Below are positions 26,409 through 34,283 of a stretch of 37,647 nt of DNA, piece after piece. This stretch comes from Rhodopseudomonas rhenobacensis. Its GTDB lineage: Bacteria; Pseudomonadota; Alphaproteobacteria; Rhizobiales; Xanthobacteraceae. Both the position numbers and the translations under genes were made by a program. The stretch lies in NCBI RefSeq assembly GCF_014203125.1, contig NZ_JACHIH010000015.1, forward strand, positions 1-37,647. Direction: 5' to 3'. The notes under the pieces were generated by a model that saw only the letters and a program-made list of their open reading frames with translations, searched no databases and was not told the origin of the DNA. Each line of letters starts with the position of its first letter. The stretch's first letter is position 1.

Positions 26409-26856
26409 ATTTCCTCCGAGATCGTCGAAGAGATCGATCGGCGAATCCGCGGACTGATCGTCCCCGGACTCCGCCGGCATTTCGGCGCTGTGCCATGTTC
26501 CAATCGGTCCTCTGCACATATGTCCTGACTTCGGTATTGGCATAGGGCGGGGACAGTCGTCCTCGTTTTTGGCAGGATACCGTCGGTAGGAATAATGTCC
26601 GTTCGGTGATTTTTTCATGGCGACGGCGTCCTGGCGTACCGTCGCAAAAATATGGCGGCGGTCGCAATCCCGCCGCAACACATTTGACGCGTCGGTGCGG
26701 TTGCCTCAGGTTTGCCGCAAGAGTCTCGCCGCAAATTCTCTAACGAATTCAATGAAACCACAATTCAGCCGCAGCGAACCGCGTTTCGGCGCCGCACACC
26801 GCTGCTTAATTGAACTAAGCCTTTGAATAGGCGTTGGATTCGGATCTCGCCGTTGC
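26409..26856. other. Upstream region of the epoxide hydrolase genes
   Basis: No gene supported. It carries two short palindromes spaced as a direct repeat, ACCGTCGGT (26579-26587) and TCCGTTCGGT (26598-26607). These could be a repressor operator for the hydrolase genes. The longer minus-strand reading through here shows no family similarity. Confidence 0.4.
26579..26607. promoter_or_regulatory. Tandem palindromic candidate operator
   Basis: ACCG-T-CGGT and CCG-TT-CGG, separated by about ten bases, about 170 bases before the epoxide hydrolase start. Regulator not identified. Confidence 0.3.
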
Positions 26857-27636
26857 TCAATAGCCGAACTGCTCGCTGAGGATGCGTTCTTCCAGACTGT
26901 GCCCGGGGTCGAACAGCATCCGCATCGAGATGGTCTTGTCGGAGATCACCTCGACTCGTCGGACGTCGCGCGCCTCGTCGTGGTCGGCGACCGCCGCGAC
27001 CGGGCGCTTGTCGCCTTCCAGCACTTCGATCACCACGAAGGCGGTGTTCGGCAGCAGCGCGCCGCGCCAGCGCCGCGGCCGGAATGCGCTGATCGGCGTC
27101 AGCGCCAGTAGCGGCGCGTTGATCGGCAGGATCGGCCCCTGCGCCGACAGGTTGTAGGCGGTGGAGCCGGCCGGCGTGGCGACCAGGATGCCATCGGCGA
27201 TCAGCTCGCTCATCCGCTCGCGCTCGTCGATGATGATGCGCAGCCGTGCCGCCTGATGGGTCTGGCGAAAAAGCGCGACCTCGTTGATGGCGTGGTAGAT
27301 GTGCACGGTGCCGTGCACGTCGGTGGCGCGCATCAGCAACGGATGGATCACGGTGTCGCGCGCCGCGGCGAGCCGGGTGCGCAGATCCACCGCGCTGTAT
27401 TCGTTCATCAGAAAGCCGATCGTGCCGCGATGCATGCCGTAGATCGGCTTGTTGCTGCGCATGTGCTGGTGCAGCGTCTGCAGCATCAGGCCGTCGCCGC
27501 CGAGTGCGACGATGACGTCGGCGTCGTGCGGGTCGGCGTTGCCATAGGCCTCGGACAGTTGCAGCAGCGCGGCCTGCGCCTCGGCGCTGGGGCTCGCGAC
27601 GAAGGCGATCCGGGAATAGCGCGACGGATGGGTCAT
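26857..27636 (-). CDS. nadK: NAD kinase
   Basis: A 259-residue enzyme that phosphorylates NAD to NADP using ATP or polyphosphate. Hallmarks: [15 protein letters not shown] (the GGDG nucleotide motif, near residue 50), [22 protein letters not shown], and [15 protein letters not shown]. Length is typical of alphaproteobacterial members. The ATG at 27636 is chosen because it begins just before the first strand (RIAFVAS); a reading from 27780 has no family resemblance. GAGG lies upstream at long spacing. It stands alone on this strand. Confidence 0.95.
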   Translation of the reverse strand: MTHPSRYSRIAFVASPSAEAQAALLQLSEAYGNADPHDADVIVALGGDGLMLQTLHQHMRSNKPIYGMHRGTIGFLMNEYSAVDLRTRLAAARDTVIHPLLMRATDVHGTVHIYHAINEVALFRQTHQAARLRIIIDERERMSELIADGILVATPAGSTAYNLSAQGPILPINAPLLALTPISAFRPRRWRGALLPNTAFVVIEVLEGDKRPVAAVADHDEARDVRRVEVISDKTISMRMLFDPGHSLEERILSEQFGY

Positions 27637-27908
27637 GGAGGCGGCCTCTGCGAGCGTTCGGCACGAATGGACGATGTCGTCTATACGACCTGTCGCGCGA
27701 TTGTCGAGCCGCGACTGTGCGGCGCAGGCGGTTAGCGTCTGCGCTCCACGCGCGATCGCCCAAGATGGACGATGTTTCATCCAGATGAACGAAAGCCATC
27801 GCGGCGCTTCAGCATCGGTTCAGCGCGGGCTCTCTAAGGTCGAGCGCATGATCGATGAGACGGCCGACCGACCGCTCGCTTTCAGGTCCAGACGAACAGG
27901 AGACCACC

Positions 27909-28205
27909 ATGATGAAAACCCTTTCCGCAGCCTTGCTCGCGGTGTCGATGCTGGCCGCGCCGGCGATGGCGGCGGGCACTGCGCCCACCGCGCCGGCCCC
28001 GGTGACCAAGTCGGTTTCGGCCAAGCCCGCCGTGCTGAACGCCCAGGCCAAGATGGTCCGCCATCACGCCCGCCACGTGGTGCGGCATCACGGCCGCCAC
28101 GTCGTGCGGCATCATCACGCGCCCAAGCGGATCGGCGCGCATCGGCTGCATCATCGCTCGCACAGCGCGATCCAGCACGTGGGCCACGCCGTTCGCCACG
28201 GCTGA
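27909..28205 (+). CDS. Histidine-rich exported protein with 8-residue repeats
   Basis: A 98-residue protein with a clear signal peptide (MMKTLSAALLAVSMLAAPAMA). The mature part contains 16 histidines. Residues 51-66 are two tandem copies of RHH[A/G]RHVV, followed by a partial third copy RHHHAPKR; the DNA shows a matching 24-base tandem repeat. A role in periplasmic metal (nickel, zinc, copper) buffering or acid tolerance is plausible but unproven. AGGAGA precedes the ATGATG at 27909. A strong GC hairpin lies 9 bases after the stop. Confidence 0.8.
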   Translation: MMKTLSAALLAVSMLAAPAMAAGTAPTAPAPVTKSVSAKPAVLNAQAKMVRHHARHVVRHHGRHVVRHHHAPKRIGAHRLHHRSHSAIQHVGHAVRHG

Positions 28206-28213
28206 CTTGACCT

Positions 28214-28245
28214 GACCGCGGCGGATCTCAAAACCCGCCGCGGTC
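28214..28245 (+). terminator. Strong GC hairpin after the His-rich gene
   Basis: A perfect 11-bp stem GACCGCGGCGG/CCGCCGCGGTC with a 10-base loop, followed by TTCG rather than a T run. Probably the transcript end of the His-rich gene. Confidence 0.6.
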
Positions 28246-28331
28246 TTCGCGATGCCCAGTCGAGTTGGCAATTCCCTTCCGCCGACCGAGCGGTTAAGAC
28301 AGGCGGACGCATCCCGACCCGCGAGCCCGCC

Positions 28332-28742
28332 TTGAGACCGTTTAATCCCGCGACTTTGCTGCTGCTCGTCGTGACGCTCGGTGGCTGCGCCGGCCCCGGC
28401 AACATGACGTTCACCGACGATCGCGGCACCGGCAACCAGCCGTTTCCGGCCAATTATCGCAGCGAATTGCTGGCGTTCTTCCGGACCTATCTGACCAATC
28501 CGGTCGGCGTGCGCGACGCCATGATGGCCGAGCCGGTGCAGCGCAGCGTCGCCGGGCGGCAGCGCTACGTGTCCTGCCTGCGGTTCAACGCCCGGCAATC
28601 CGACGGCGCCTATATCGGCGTGCGCGAACGCGCCGTGGTCTATGTCGATGCGCGGCTCGACCGCGTGCTGGAAGAGCCGGGCGACGCCTGCGCCGGCGTT
28701 AACTATTTGCCGTTCCCCGAACTTGAGAAGATGGCGCGCTAG
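28332..28742 (+). CDS. Small predicted lipoprotein
   Basis: A 136-residue protein beginning with a TTG start. The hydrophobic leader ends in a lipobox TLGGC (cysteine near residue 19), predicting lipid attachment at the membrane. The mature part is soluble and conserved-looking (FRTYLTNPVGVRDAMMAEP, YVSCLRFNARQSDGAYIG) but has no function known to me. Two further cysteines might form a disulfide. No strong ribosome site is seen, so the start rests on the lipoprotein signal. Confidence 0.72.
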   Translation: MRPFNPATLLLLVVTLGGCAGPGNMTFTDDRGTGNQPFPANYRSELLAFFRTYLTNPVGVRDAMMAEPVQRSVAGRQRYVSCLRFNARQSDGAYIGVRERAVVYVDARLDRVLEEPGDACAGVNYLPFPELEKMAR

Positions 28743-28882
28743 CACCACATTAGCTCAAGGAACTCGAGCTGTTGCTGCTTCGTCACGGTTGCGCGGCATC
28801 TCCGCTCCAATAGGACCGCCAAGCAACCAAACTGGTGCCACGTTGTTTTCCGACATATGGGATCGCAAACAGGGGAACCAAA

Positions 28883-29593
28883 ATGAAAAAGCTTCTGCTG
28901 GCCACGGCCGCCATGATGGTTTTCGCCGCGCCCACCTTTGCAGCCGATTTGCCGGCCAGGACTTACACAAAGGCGCCGGCCTACACCGCGCCGGAAGTGG
29001 TCTATAACTGGACCGGATTCTACATCGGCGGTCACGTCGGCGGTGCCTTCGCCGGCGATAACAACATCGGCGGACGCGACGGCCAGTTCCTGGGCGGCGT
29101 GCAGGCCGGCGCCGATTATCAGTTCGCCCGCAATTGGGTGGTCGGCGTCGAGGCGCAGTACAGCTGGCTGCCGTCGAACGACAATGGCGGCCTGCTGTTC
29201 GCCGGCAACAGCCTCGTCACCCAGGACAATCGCGGGCTCGGCTCGGTCACCGGCCGGCTCGGCTACTCCTGGGGTCCGACGCTGCTCTACGCCAAGGGCG
29301 GTTACGCGTATCGCGACTCCAGCCTCAACGTCAGCAACACCGCCGTCGGCTTGCCGTTCACCACCAGCGGCAACCATCGCGACGGCTACACCGTGGGCGC
29401 TGGTCTCGAATATATGTTCGCGCCGAACTGGTCGGCGAAGGTTGAATATCAGTACTACGACTTCGGCAACACCACCTTCACCGGCGGACCGCCGGATGTG
29501 GTCGGGGCCAGCGTTCGCAACGACGACCACACCGTCAAGGCCGGCTTGAACTATCGGTTCGGCTGGGGCGGCCCGGAAGTCACCCGGTACTGA
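28883..29593 (+). CDS. Omp25/RopB-like outer membrane beta-barrel protein
   Basis: A 236-residue outer membrane protein. Signal peptide MKKLLLATAAMMVFAAPTFAA, then WTGFYIGGHVGGAF, the standard opening of the Omp25/RopB opacity-type family of rhizobia and relatives. Alternating hydrophobic strands and the terminal YRFGWGG..VTRY, ending in an aromatic residue, fit an eight-stranded barrel. AGGGGAA lies upstream of the ATG at 28883. It is followed by a terminator-like hairpin. Confidence 0.93.
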   Translation: MKKLLLATAAMMVFAAPTFAADLPARTYTKAPAYTAPEVVYNWTGFYIGGHVGGAFAGDNNIGGRDGQFLGGVQAGADYQFARNWVVGVEAQYSWLPSNDNGGLLFAGNSLVTQDNRGLGSVTGRLGYSWGPTLLYAKGGYAYRDSSLNVSNTAVGLPFTTSGNHRDGYTVGAGLEYMFAPNWSAKVEYQYYDFGNTTFTGGPPDVVGASVRNDDHTVKAGLNYRFGWGGPEVTRY

Positions 29594-29618
29594 ACGCACT
29601 TGTCGCATCGATCGTGAC

Positions 29619-29650
29619 GCAGCAGGCCGGCTTCGCGCCGGCCTTCTTGC
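29619..29650 (+). terminator. Hairpin terminator after the outer membrane protein gene
   Basis: GGCCGGC-TTCGC-GCCGGCC (29625-29643), with outer arms GCAGCA/TGCTGC around it. It is followed by a weak T-rich TTCTT inside the outer arm. Located 31 bases after the stop. Confidence 0.65.
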
Positions 29651-29789
29651 TGCCTGGGGCGCCAGCTCCGGCGCGGCGAGGGCGCCCCCGGACCAGTCCA
29701 ACCGGGAATCAATCGTAAACGAGTTCTGAATCGTCCGAAAAATAACCCGCGGGACTCCGGGGTGCGAATCGCCCGATGTTGTCGGTGCG

Positions 29790-29897
29790 ATGAACATGAT
29801 CCTTAACACCCACCGTAATGGCGTTCAGACCGTGCTGGCGATCAGCCTGGCGGCCGCCTGCGTGGTCAATCTGATCGTGCTGTGGACGCTGCTGTAA
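29790..29897 (+). CDS. Possible 35-residue single-span membrane protein
   Basis: A short open frame starting MNMILNTHRNGVQTVLAISL and ending in LIVLWTLL. After about 12 polar residues, the remainder is one continuous hydrophobic helix. Composition and the clean N-polar/C-hydrophobic layout argue for a real tail-anchored micro-protein. The ribosome site is poor, so confidence is moderate. Confidence 0.45.
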   Translation: MNMILNTHRNGVQTVLAISLAAACVVNLIVLWTLL

Positions 29898-30239
29898 GGG
29901 CGCGTCGAGCCTTGGAGCAGCCGCGCTCACGCCCGCATTCCAGGATGCTGACCAGGACCGGCGGGCATAACGTGATCCCCAGCGCGGACCGACCAGAGCC
30001 CCGGGCCATCGTTCCGCCCGGGGTTAGCCCGAAGGCGGGACACGTGCCACTCGCCGCCCCGGCGGCGATGGCGCGAACTCAAGACCGTATTACCCTTTGT
30101 GATTTTTGCCGCGTCGACACGGGGGCGGCTCACGACCTCCGGCCGGAGCGGGCGGGTGATGAAGCGGGGCTAGAGCTGCGGGTCGGCACGGCCGGCTTCG
30201 TCGGCGGCCGTCAAAAATCGATGTTCTTCAGCAGATTGC
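29898..30239. other. Non-coding stretch downstream of tRNA-Thr
   Basis: Nothing convincing. GCCCGGGG-like inverted segments at 29999-30025 (CCCCGGGCC ... GGGGTT) are the only structure noted; no T run follows the tRNA, so its transcript end is unclear. Confidence 0.3.
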
Positions 30240-30314
30240 TGGTGCCGGTTGAGAGGATTGAACTCCCGACCTTCGGTTTACAAAACCGCTGCTCTACCGC
30301 TGAGCTAAACCGGC
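30240..30314 (-). tRNA. tRNA-Thr (anticodon TGT)
   Basis: A 75-base cloverleaf on the minus strand with encoded CCA. The acceptor arm GCCGGTT/AACCGGC, D arm GCTC/GAGC and T arm GGGAG/CTCTC (with a TTCAATC loop) are intact. The anticodon loop TTTGTAA gives anticodon TGT, reading ACA and other ACN threonine codons. The outermost anticodon-stem pair is G-A. Confidence 0.95.
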
Positions 30315-30562
30315 ATTTCGCCGAAGAGCTAGCAGCGCCGCCGCGCGGCGACAAGGCCGACGATCAAGATTTGTCCCGCTTCTGGCCCGGCCGAGCCGGC
30401 CCGGCCGAAACCGCGAGCGCGTTAAGCTCGATCACCCAAACCCTTGCAATTTCGTCCCGCCAGATCCTTACGCGTTAGCCTTACCGGCAAATCGGGCCGG
30501 GCCCTTAACCCATCGTCCGGCGTTTTCGACTAACGTCGGATGAGCAAAGGTGAGGAGCGAGG
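30315..30562. other. tRNA promoter and upstream region
   Basis: On the minus strand TTGTCG (30354-30349) and CTAGCT (30332-30327), 16 bases apart, could be the tRNA promoter. The rest is GC-rich with GGCCGGGCC-type palindromes near 30388-30402 and no gene. Confidence 0.35.
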
Positions 30563-31012
30563 ATGCGTGGGGCTTGGGCATTGGCCATTTGGATCGGGAC
30601 GACGGCGAGTGCGGCGGCGCTCGACAGCGGCCCCTCGATCGTGATTCCCGGCCGCCCCGGCGTGCCGATCATCATCAACGGCCGCGACGCGTCCTATGCG
30701 GTGATCGAAGGCGACTGGGGTCTGGCGCGCGGCACCCACGTGCAGCCGACGATCTATGGCGGCCGCTATGTCGATCCGGTCCCGCGTGTCGGTCACTATT
30801 ATCCGGGATCGAGCCAGCTGCCGGGCTATGGGCGGCTGGAAATCGAGCCGCCGGAGAACCGCAAATTGCCGAAGCCGGCCGAGAGTTTTCATCAGTCCTG
30901 GTCGGCGCAGTCGGCGCCGCCAGCGGTGCAGCCGGCGGTGCCGTTCGACCCGCCGGCCGTGATCGTTGCGCCGGAACTGAGGAATCCGAATTTCCGCAGA
31001 CCACGATATTAA
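30563..31012 (+). CDS. Small secreted proline-rich protein, unknown
   Basis: A 149-residue protein with a short signal-like N-terminus (MRGAWALAIWIGTTASAAA). The mature chain is rich in proline, glycine and tyrosine (VIPGRPGVPIIINGRDASY, GHYYPGSSQLPGYGRLEIEP). It has no recognised domain. AGGAGCGAGG precedes the ATG. It lies 31 bases upstream of the Gly/Tyr-rich gene in the same direction, so the two may be co-expressed as envelope or surface proteins. Confidence 0.72.
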   Translation: MRGAWALAIWIGTTASAAALDSGPSIVIPGRPGVPIIINGRDASYAVIEGDWGLARGTHVQPTIYGGRYVDPVPRVGHYYPGSSQLPGYGRLEIEPPENRKLPKPAESFHQSWSAQSAPPAVQPAVPFDPPAVIVAPELRNPNFRRPRY

Positions 31013-31043
31013 CCCGACCAAAAAAACACCACAGGAGAGCGTG

Positions 31044-31667
31044 ATGCGTTTAGTAATTTCTGGAGTGGCGGCGGCCGCCGCCGTGTTGGCCGTCAGCTCG
31101 GCGCCGGCGATGGCGTGCGGCGGCGGGCTGTTCACCGGCTGCTCGCCCTGCGCGCAGGCCTATGTGTCGCCGTGCGGGCAGCCGGCCTATGGCGGTTCTT
31201 ACGGCTACGGCGTGGGTTATGGTTACGGCGCGGGCTACGGCCTCGGCTATGACATCGCCACCAGCTACGAGCGGCTGCCGGATCCGTCGCCGCAATATTA
31301 CTACGTCAATCAGGGCCCGACCTATTCGGGGCCGGGCATGTATGCGCCGGAGCCGTACTATCAGGAGGCCACCGTTTCGCGCGGCTATTCCTACGGCTAT
31401 CGGCATCGCCCGCAATATCGCTCCTGGCGCGGTCACGGCAATTACGGCTACGCACGCCCGTCCTATCGCTACGGTTACGGCTACGGCCGCTCCGGCTATC
31501 GCGGCGGCTACGCCCGGCCGGGTTACGCGCCGCGCTACGGCCTGCCGCCGCACCGCATGGGCATGCATCACAACATGCGCTACGGCGGCCAGCATTACGG
31601 CACGCCCCGCTATTCGACCGCGCCGCGCGGCTACGGCGCGCCGCGCCACGGCATGCACCGCTATTGA
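31044..31667 (+). CDS. Gly/Tyr-rich secreted protein
   Basis: A 207-residue exported protein. Signal peptide with cleavage near APAMA (about residue 24). Four cysteines follow shortly after (ACGGGLFTGCSPC). Most of the rest is glycine/tyrosine repeats: YGVGYGYGAGYGLGYD, then YGYARPSYRYGYGYGRSGYRG, ending in a His/Arg/Tyr-rich tail. Such composition suggests an adhesive, coat-like or phase-separating surface protein; function is unknown. AGGAG lies six bases before the ATG at 31044. A terminator hairpin follows. Confidence 0.78.
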   Translation: MRLVISGVAAAAAVLAVSSAPAMACGGGLFTGCSPCAQAYVSPCGQPAYGGSYGYGVGYGYGAGYGLGYDIATSYERLPDPSPQYYYVNQGPTYSGPGMYAPEPYYQEATVSRGYSYGYRHRPQYRSWRGHGNYGYARPSYRYGYGYGRSGYRGGYARPGYAPRYGLPPHRMGMHHNMRYGGQHYGTPRYSTAPRGYGAPRHGMHRY

Positions 31668-31687
31668 TCGCAGTCTGAGCGCTGGCG

Positions 31688-31717
31688 AAGCCCGTCCGCA
31701 AAGCCTGCGGGCGGGTT
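31688..31717 (+). terminator. Terminator after the Gly/Tyr-rich gene
   Basis: AGCCCGTCCGCA pairs with TGCGGGCGGGTT (two imperfect pairs) around a short loop, followed by TTCGTCGTTTT. Located 20 bases after the stop. Confidence 0.65.
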
Positions 31718-31864
31718 TCGTCGTTTTGGCGGCCCCAAGACCCCCGCCGAAACCGGCGTGAAAAACCTTGCGGCAAACCGAAGGCAGATTTGAGCGGCGC
31801 GTAAAAGCGGTTATGCTGCCCTAGAAGCCGCCCGAGAACGCGGCCGGACCAAGGGAGAGACCGC

Positions 31865-33031
31865 ATGACAGCCAGCATCGTCGGGTGGGCGCACACCCCG
31901 TTCGGCAAACTCGAGAACGAAACCGTCGAGAGCCTGATCGTGCGGGTGGCGACCGACGCGCTGGCCGACGCCGGCATCGCTGCTGCCGATGTCGACGAGA
32001 TCATCCTCGGACATTTCAACGCCGGCTTCTCGCCGCAGGACTTCACCGCCGCTTTGGTGCTGCAAGCCGATCCCGCTTTGCGCTTCAAGCCCGCGACGCG
32101 AGTCGAGAACGCCTGCGCCACCGGATCGGCGGCGGTGCATCAGGCGGTGAAGTCGGTCGCGGCGGGCGCCAAGATCGTGCTGGTGGTCGGCGTCGAGCAG
32201 ATGACCAAGACCCCGGGGCCGGAGATCGGCAAGAATCTGTTGCGCGCGTCCTATCTGATCGAGGACGGCGACACCCCGGCGGGCTTCGCCGGCGTGTTCG
32301 GCAACATCGCGCAGAAGTACTTTCAGAAATACGGCGACCAGTCCGACGCGCTGGCGCTGATCGCGGCGAAGAACCACGCGAACGGCGTCTCGAATCCTTA
32401 TGCGCAGATGCGCAAGGACATCGGCTTTGAGTTCTGCCGCGCCGAGGGCGACAAGAACCCGTTCGTCGCCGGTCCCTTGAAGCGCACCGATTGCTCGCTG
32501 GTGTCGGACGGCGCCGCCGCGCTGGTGATCACCGACGCCGACACCGCGAAGACGATGGCCAAGGCGGTCACTATCAAGGCCACCGCGCATGCGCAGGATT
32601 TCCTGCCGATGTCGAAGCGCGACATCCTGCAGTTCGAGGGCTGCAGCGTGGCCTGGCAGCGCGCGCTGCAATCCGCCGGGGTGACGCTGTCCGATCTGTC
32701 GTTCGTCGAGACCCACGACTGCTTCACCATCGCCGAGCTGATCGAATACGAAGCCATGGGCCTGGTGCCGGCCGGGCAGGGCGCCCGCGCCATCAAGGAA
32801 GGCTGGACCCGCAAGGACGGCAAGCTGCCGATCAATCCGTCCGGCGGCCTCAAGGCCAAGGGCCATCCGATCGGCGCCACCGGGGTGTCGATGCACGTGC
32901 TCTCCGCGATGCAACTGTTGGGTCAGGCGCCGGAGGGCATGCAGATCAAAGACGCCAAGCTCGCCGGCATCTTCAACATGGGCGGCGCCGCGGTCGCCAA
33001 TTATGTCTCGCTGCTGGAGCCGGCGCGCTGA
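31865..33031 (+). CDS. Thiolase family acetyl-CoA acyltransferase (SCP2-like)
   Basis: A 388-residue thiolase. Nucleophilic cysteine in VENACATGSAA (Cys84), HDCF motif near 284 (ETHDCFTIAEL), and the C-terminal GGLKAKGHPIGATG with the catalytic histidine near 335. The HDCF pattern places it with SCP2-type thiolases rather than PhaA. Its substrate is not evident; beta-oxidation of branched or steroid-like acyl chains is a family possibility. AGGGAGAGACC precedes the ATG. It appears monocistronic or to precede the FMN reductase by 129 bases. Confidence 0.92.
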   Translation: MTASIVGWAHTPFGKLENETVESLIVRVATDALADAGIAAADVDEIILGHFNAGFSPQDFTAALVLQADPALRFKPATRVENACATGSAAVHQAVKSVAAGAKIVLVVGVEQMTKTPGPEIGKNLLRASYLIEDGDTPAGFAGVFGNIAQKYFQKYGDQSDALALIAAKNHANGVSNPYAQMRKDIGFEFCRAEGDKNPFVAGPLKRTDCSLVSDGAAALVITDADTAKTMAKAVTIKATAHAQDFLPMSKRDILQFEGCSVAWQRALQSAGVTLSDLSFVETHDCFTIAELIEYEAMGLVPAGQGARAIKEGWTRKDGKLPINPSGGLKAKGHPIGATGVSMHVLSAMQLLGQAPEGMQIKDAKLAGIFNMGGAAVANYVSLLEPAR

Positions 33032-33160
33032 GCACCCTGTAACAGACGGCCAACGAACGCTGCGGACCGATGACGGCCGCGGCCGCTGGCCGTGCCCGGC
33101 CGGCGTTGTCGTCGAGGGTGCGCTGGGCTATCGTCGGCCTCCCCAGCAGAAGGATCAATC

Positions 33161-33718
33161 ATGGCATCGTCGTACACCGTCGCCGTCGTCGTCGGCAGCC
33201 TGCGCAAAGAGGCCTATTCGCTGCGTCTTTCGGAAGCGCTGGTCAAACTCGCGCCCGACACGCTGAAGCTCGACGTCGTGACGTTGCACGGCCTGTCGTT
33301 CTACAACCAGGACCTCGAAGCGACGCCGCCGGCCGACTGGGTGGCGTTCCGCCAGCGCATCAAGGCCGCCGACGCGGTGCTGTTCGTCACGCCGGAATAC
33401 AACCGCTCGATTCCGGGCGTGCTGAAGAACGCCATCGACGTCGGGTCGAGGCCCTACGGCAAGAGCGCGTTCGACGGCAAGCCGGGCGGGGTGATCAGCA
33501 ATTCGCCGGGCGCGATCGGCGGCTTCGGCGCCAACCACCATTTGCGGCAGTGCCTGACCTTCCTCAACATCGCGGTGCTGCAGCAGCCGGAGGCCTATGT
33601 CGGCGGCATCGCCGACGCCTTCGACGACAAGGGCGAGCTGACCAAGGCGCCGCTGCGCGAATTCATGCAGAAATACATCGACGCCTTCGCCGCCTGGGTG
33701 GCGCAGCAGAAGAAGTGA
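33161..33718 (+). CDS. NADPH-dependent FMN reductase (ChrR/YieF-like)
   Basis: A 185-residue flavodoxin-like reductase acting on quinones, azo dyes or chromate. The flavin-binding opening VAVVVGSLRKEAYSLRLSEAL and the PEYNRSIPGVLKNAIDVGSRP loop are characteristic. There is no signal peptide. The ATG at 33161 follows AGAAGGA at good spacing; the reading from 33092 is unsupported. Confidence 0.92.
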   Translation: MASSYTVAVVVGSLRKEAYSLRLSEALVKLAPDTLKLDVVTLHGLSFYNQDLEATPPADWVAFRQRIKAADAVLFVTPEYNRSIPGVLKNAIDVGSRPYGKSAFDGKPGGVISNSPGAIGGFGANHHLRQCLTFLNIAVLQQPEAYVGGIADAFDDKGELTKAPLREFMQKYIDAFAAWVAQQKK

Positions 33719-33754
33719 GCTCCCACGTTTGATGGCAGCGCGGATGTCGGTTCG

Positions 33755-33770
33755 TTAGCGTTCCGTTAAC
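33755..33770 (+). promoter_or_regulatory. CtrA-type site with one mismatch before the ftsB-like gene
   Basis: TTAG-N7-TTAAC, ending 22 bases before the start at 33793. CtrA control of a division gene would fit alphaproteobacterial practice; inference only. Confidence 0.4.
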
Positions 33771-33792
33771 CGCGCTGTCGCATCTTCAAAAT

Positions 33793-34110
33793 ATGGTCTC
33801 CCGCACCCGCCTCAAATCATTGCTCACCGGCGTCGCTCTTTATGCGATCGCCGCCGCTATGGTCGGCTATTTCGGCACCAACGCCTACACGGGAAAATAC
33901 GGGCTCAACGCGCGCCAGGAGCTCGACCAGGAGATCATCGCGCTGACCTCGGAGCTGCAGCGGCTAAAGCAGGAACGCGCAGCTGGCGAGCAGCGGGTGT
34001 CGCTGTTGCGCTCCGACCGAGTCGATCCCGACATGCTCGACGAGCGCGTCCGTTACCAGCTCGATTACGCGCACCCCGCCGACCTGGTGCGGATGCTGCC
34101 TGCCAAGTAA
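33793..34110 (+). CDS. FtsB/DivIC-type septum formation initiator
   Basis: A 105-residue bitopic membrane protein. A single transmembrane helix (about 12-30, SLLTGVALYAIAAAMVGYFG in part) is followed by a coiled coil (ELDQEIIALTSELQRLKQER) and a short C-terminal LRSDRVDPDMLDERVRYQL region. This is the architecture of FtsB/DivIC, which bridges FtsL and FtsQ in the divisome. A copy upstream of pdhA is a common arrangement in alphaproteobacteria. Confidence 0.88.
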   Translation: MVSRTRLKSLLTGVALYAIAAAMVGYFGTNAYTGKYGLNARQELDQEIIALTSELQRLKQERAAGEQRVSLLRSDRVDPDMLDERVRYQLDYAHPADLVRMLPAK

Positions 34111-34283
34111 TCTTGCGGGGCTCCGCCGCATTCATCCCGTAAGTTCCAAAATCCCTCAAAATCCATCGCGAATGTTTCGCAATCTCGCTGCACTGCGAGA
34201 TGCGAATGAGATCGTGATGCAATCCTTTTGCTGCGACCATAGTTGGGTTAGAGAGGGACCCAAATAACAACATCGGATCTGCC
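34111..34283 (+). promoter_or_regulatory. pdhA: pdh operon upstream region
   Basis: Contains a long dyad at 34176-34206 (described separately). Also direct repeats GCGAATG at 34169-34175 and 34202-34208. The start codon of pdhA is preceded by only a weak ribosome site. No promoter hexamers are assigned with confidence. Confidence 0.4.
34176..34206. promoter_or_regulatory. 31-base dyad upstream of pdhA
   Basis: Arms TTCGCA(A)TCTCGC and GCGAGATGCGAA pair over 12 bases with a single unpaired A on the left, around a 6-base centre TGCACT. It ends 77 bases before the pdhA start. It could be an operator for a PDH regulator or an mRNA hairpin. Confidence 0.5.

Noticed and set aside
26409-26681. N-terminal extension of the epoxide hydrolase
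   Set aside because: The ATG at 26408 has an ideal ribosome site and matches the family start; the extension is not similar to the family and has no signal peptide.
29882-30478. 198-residue plus-strand frame across tRNA-Thr
   Set aside because: It runs antisense through a clear tRNA gene, has no ribosome site and resembles no family.
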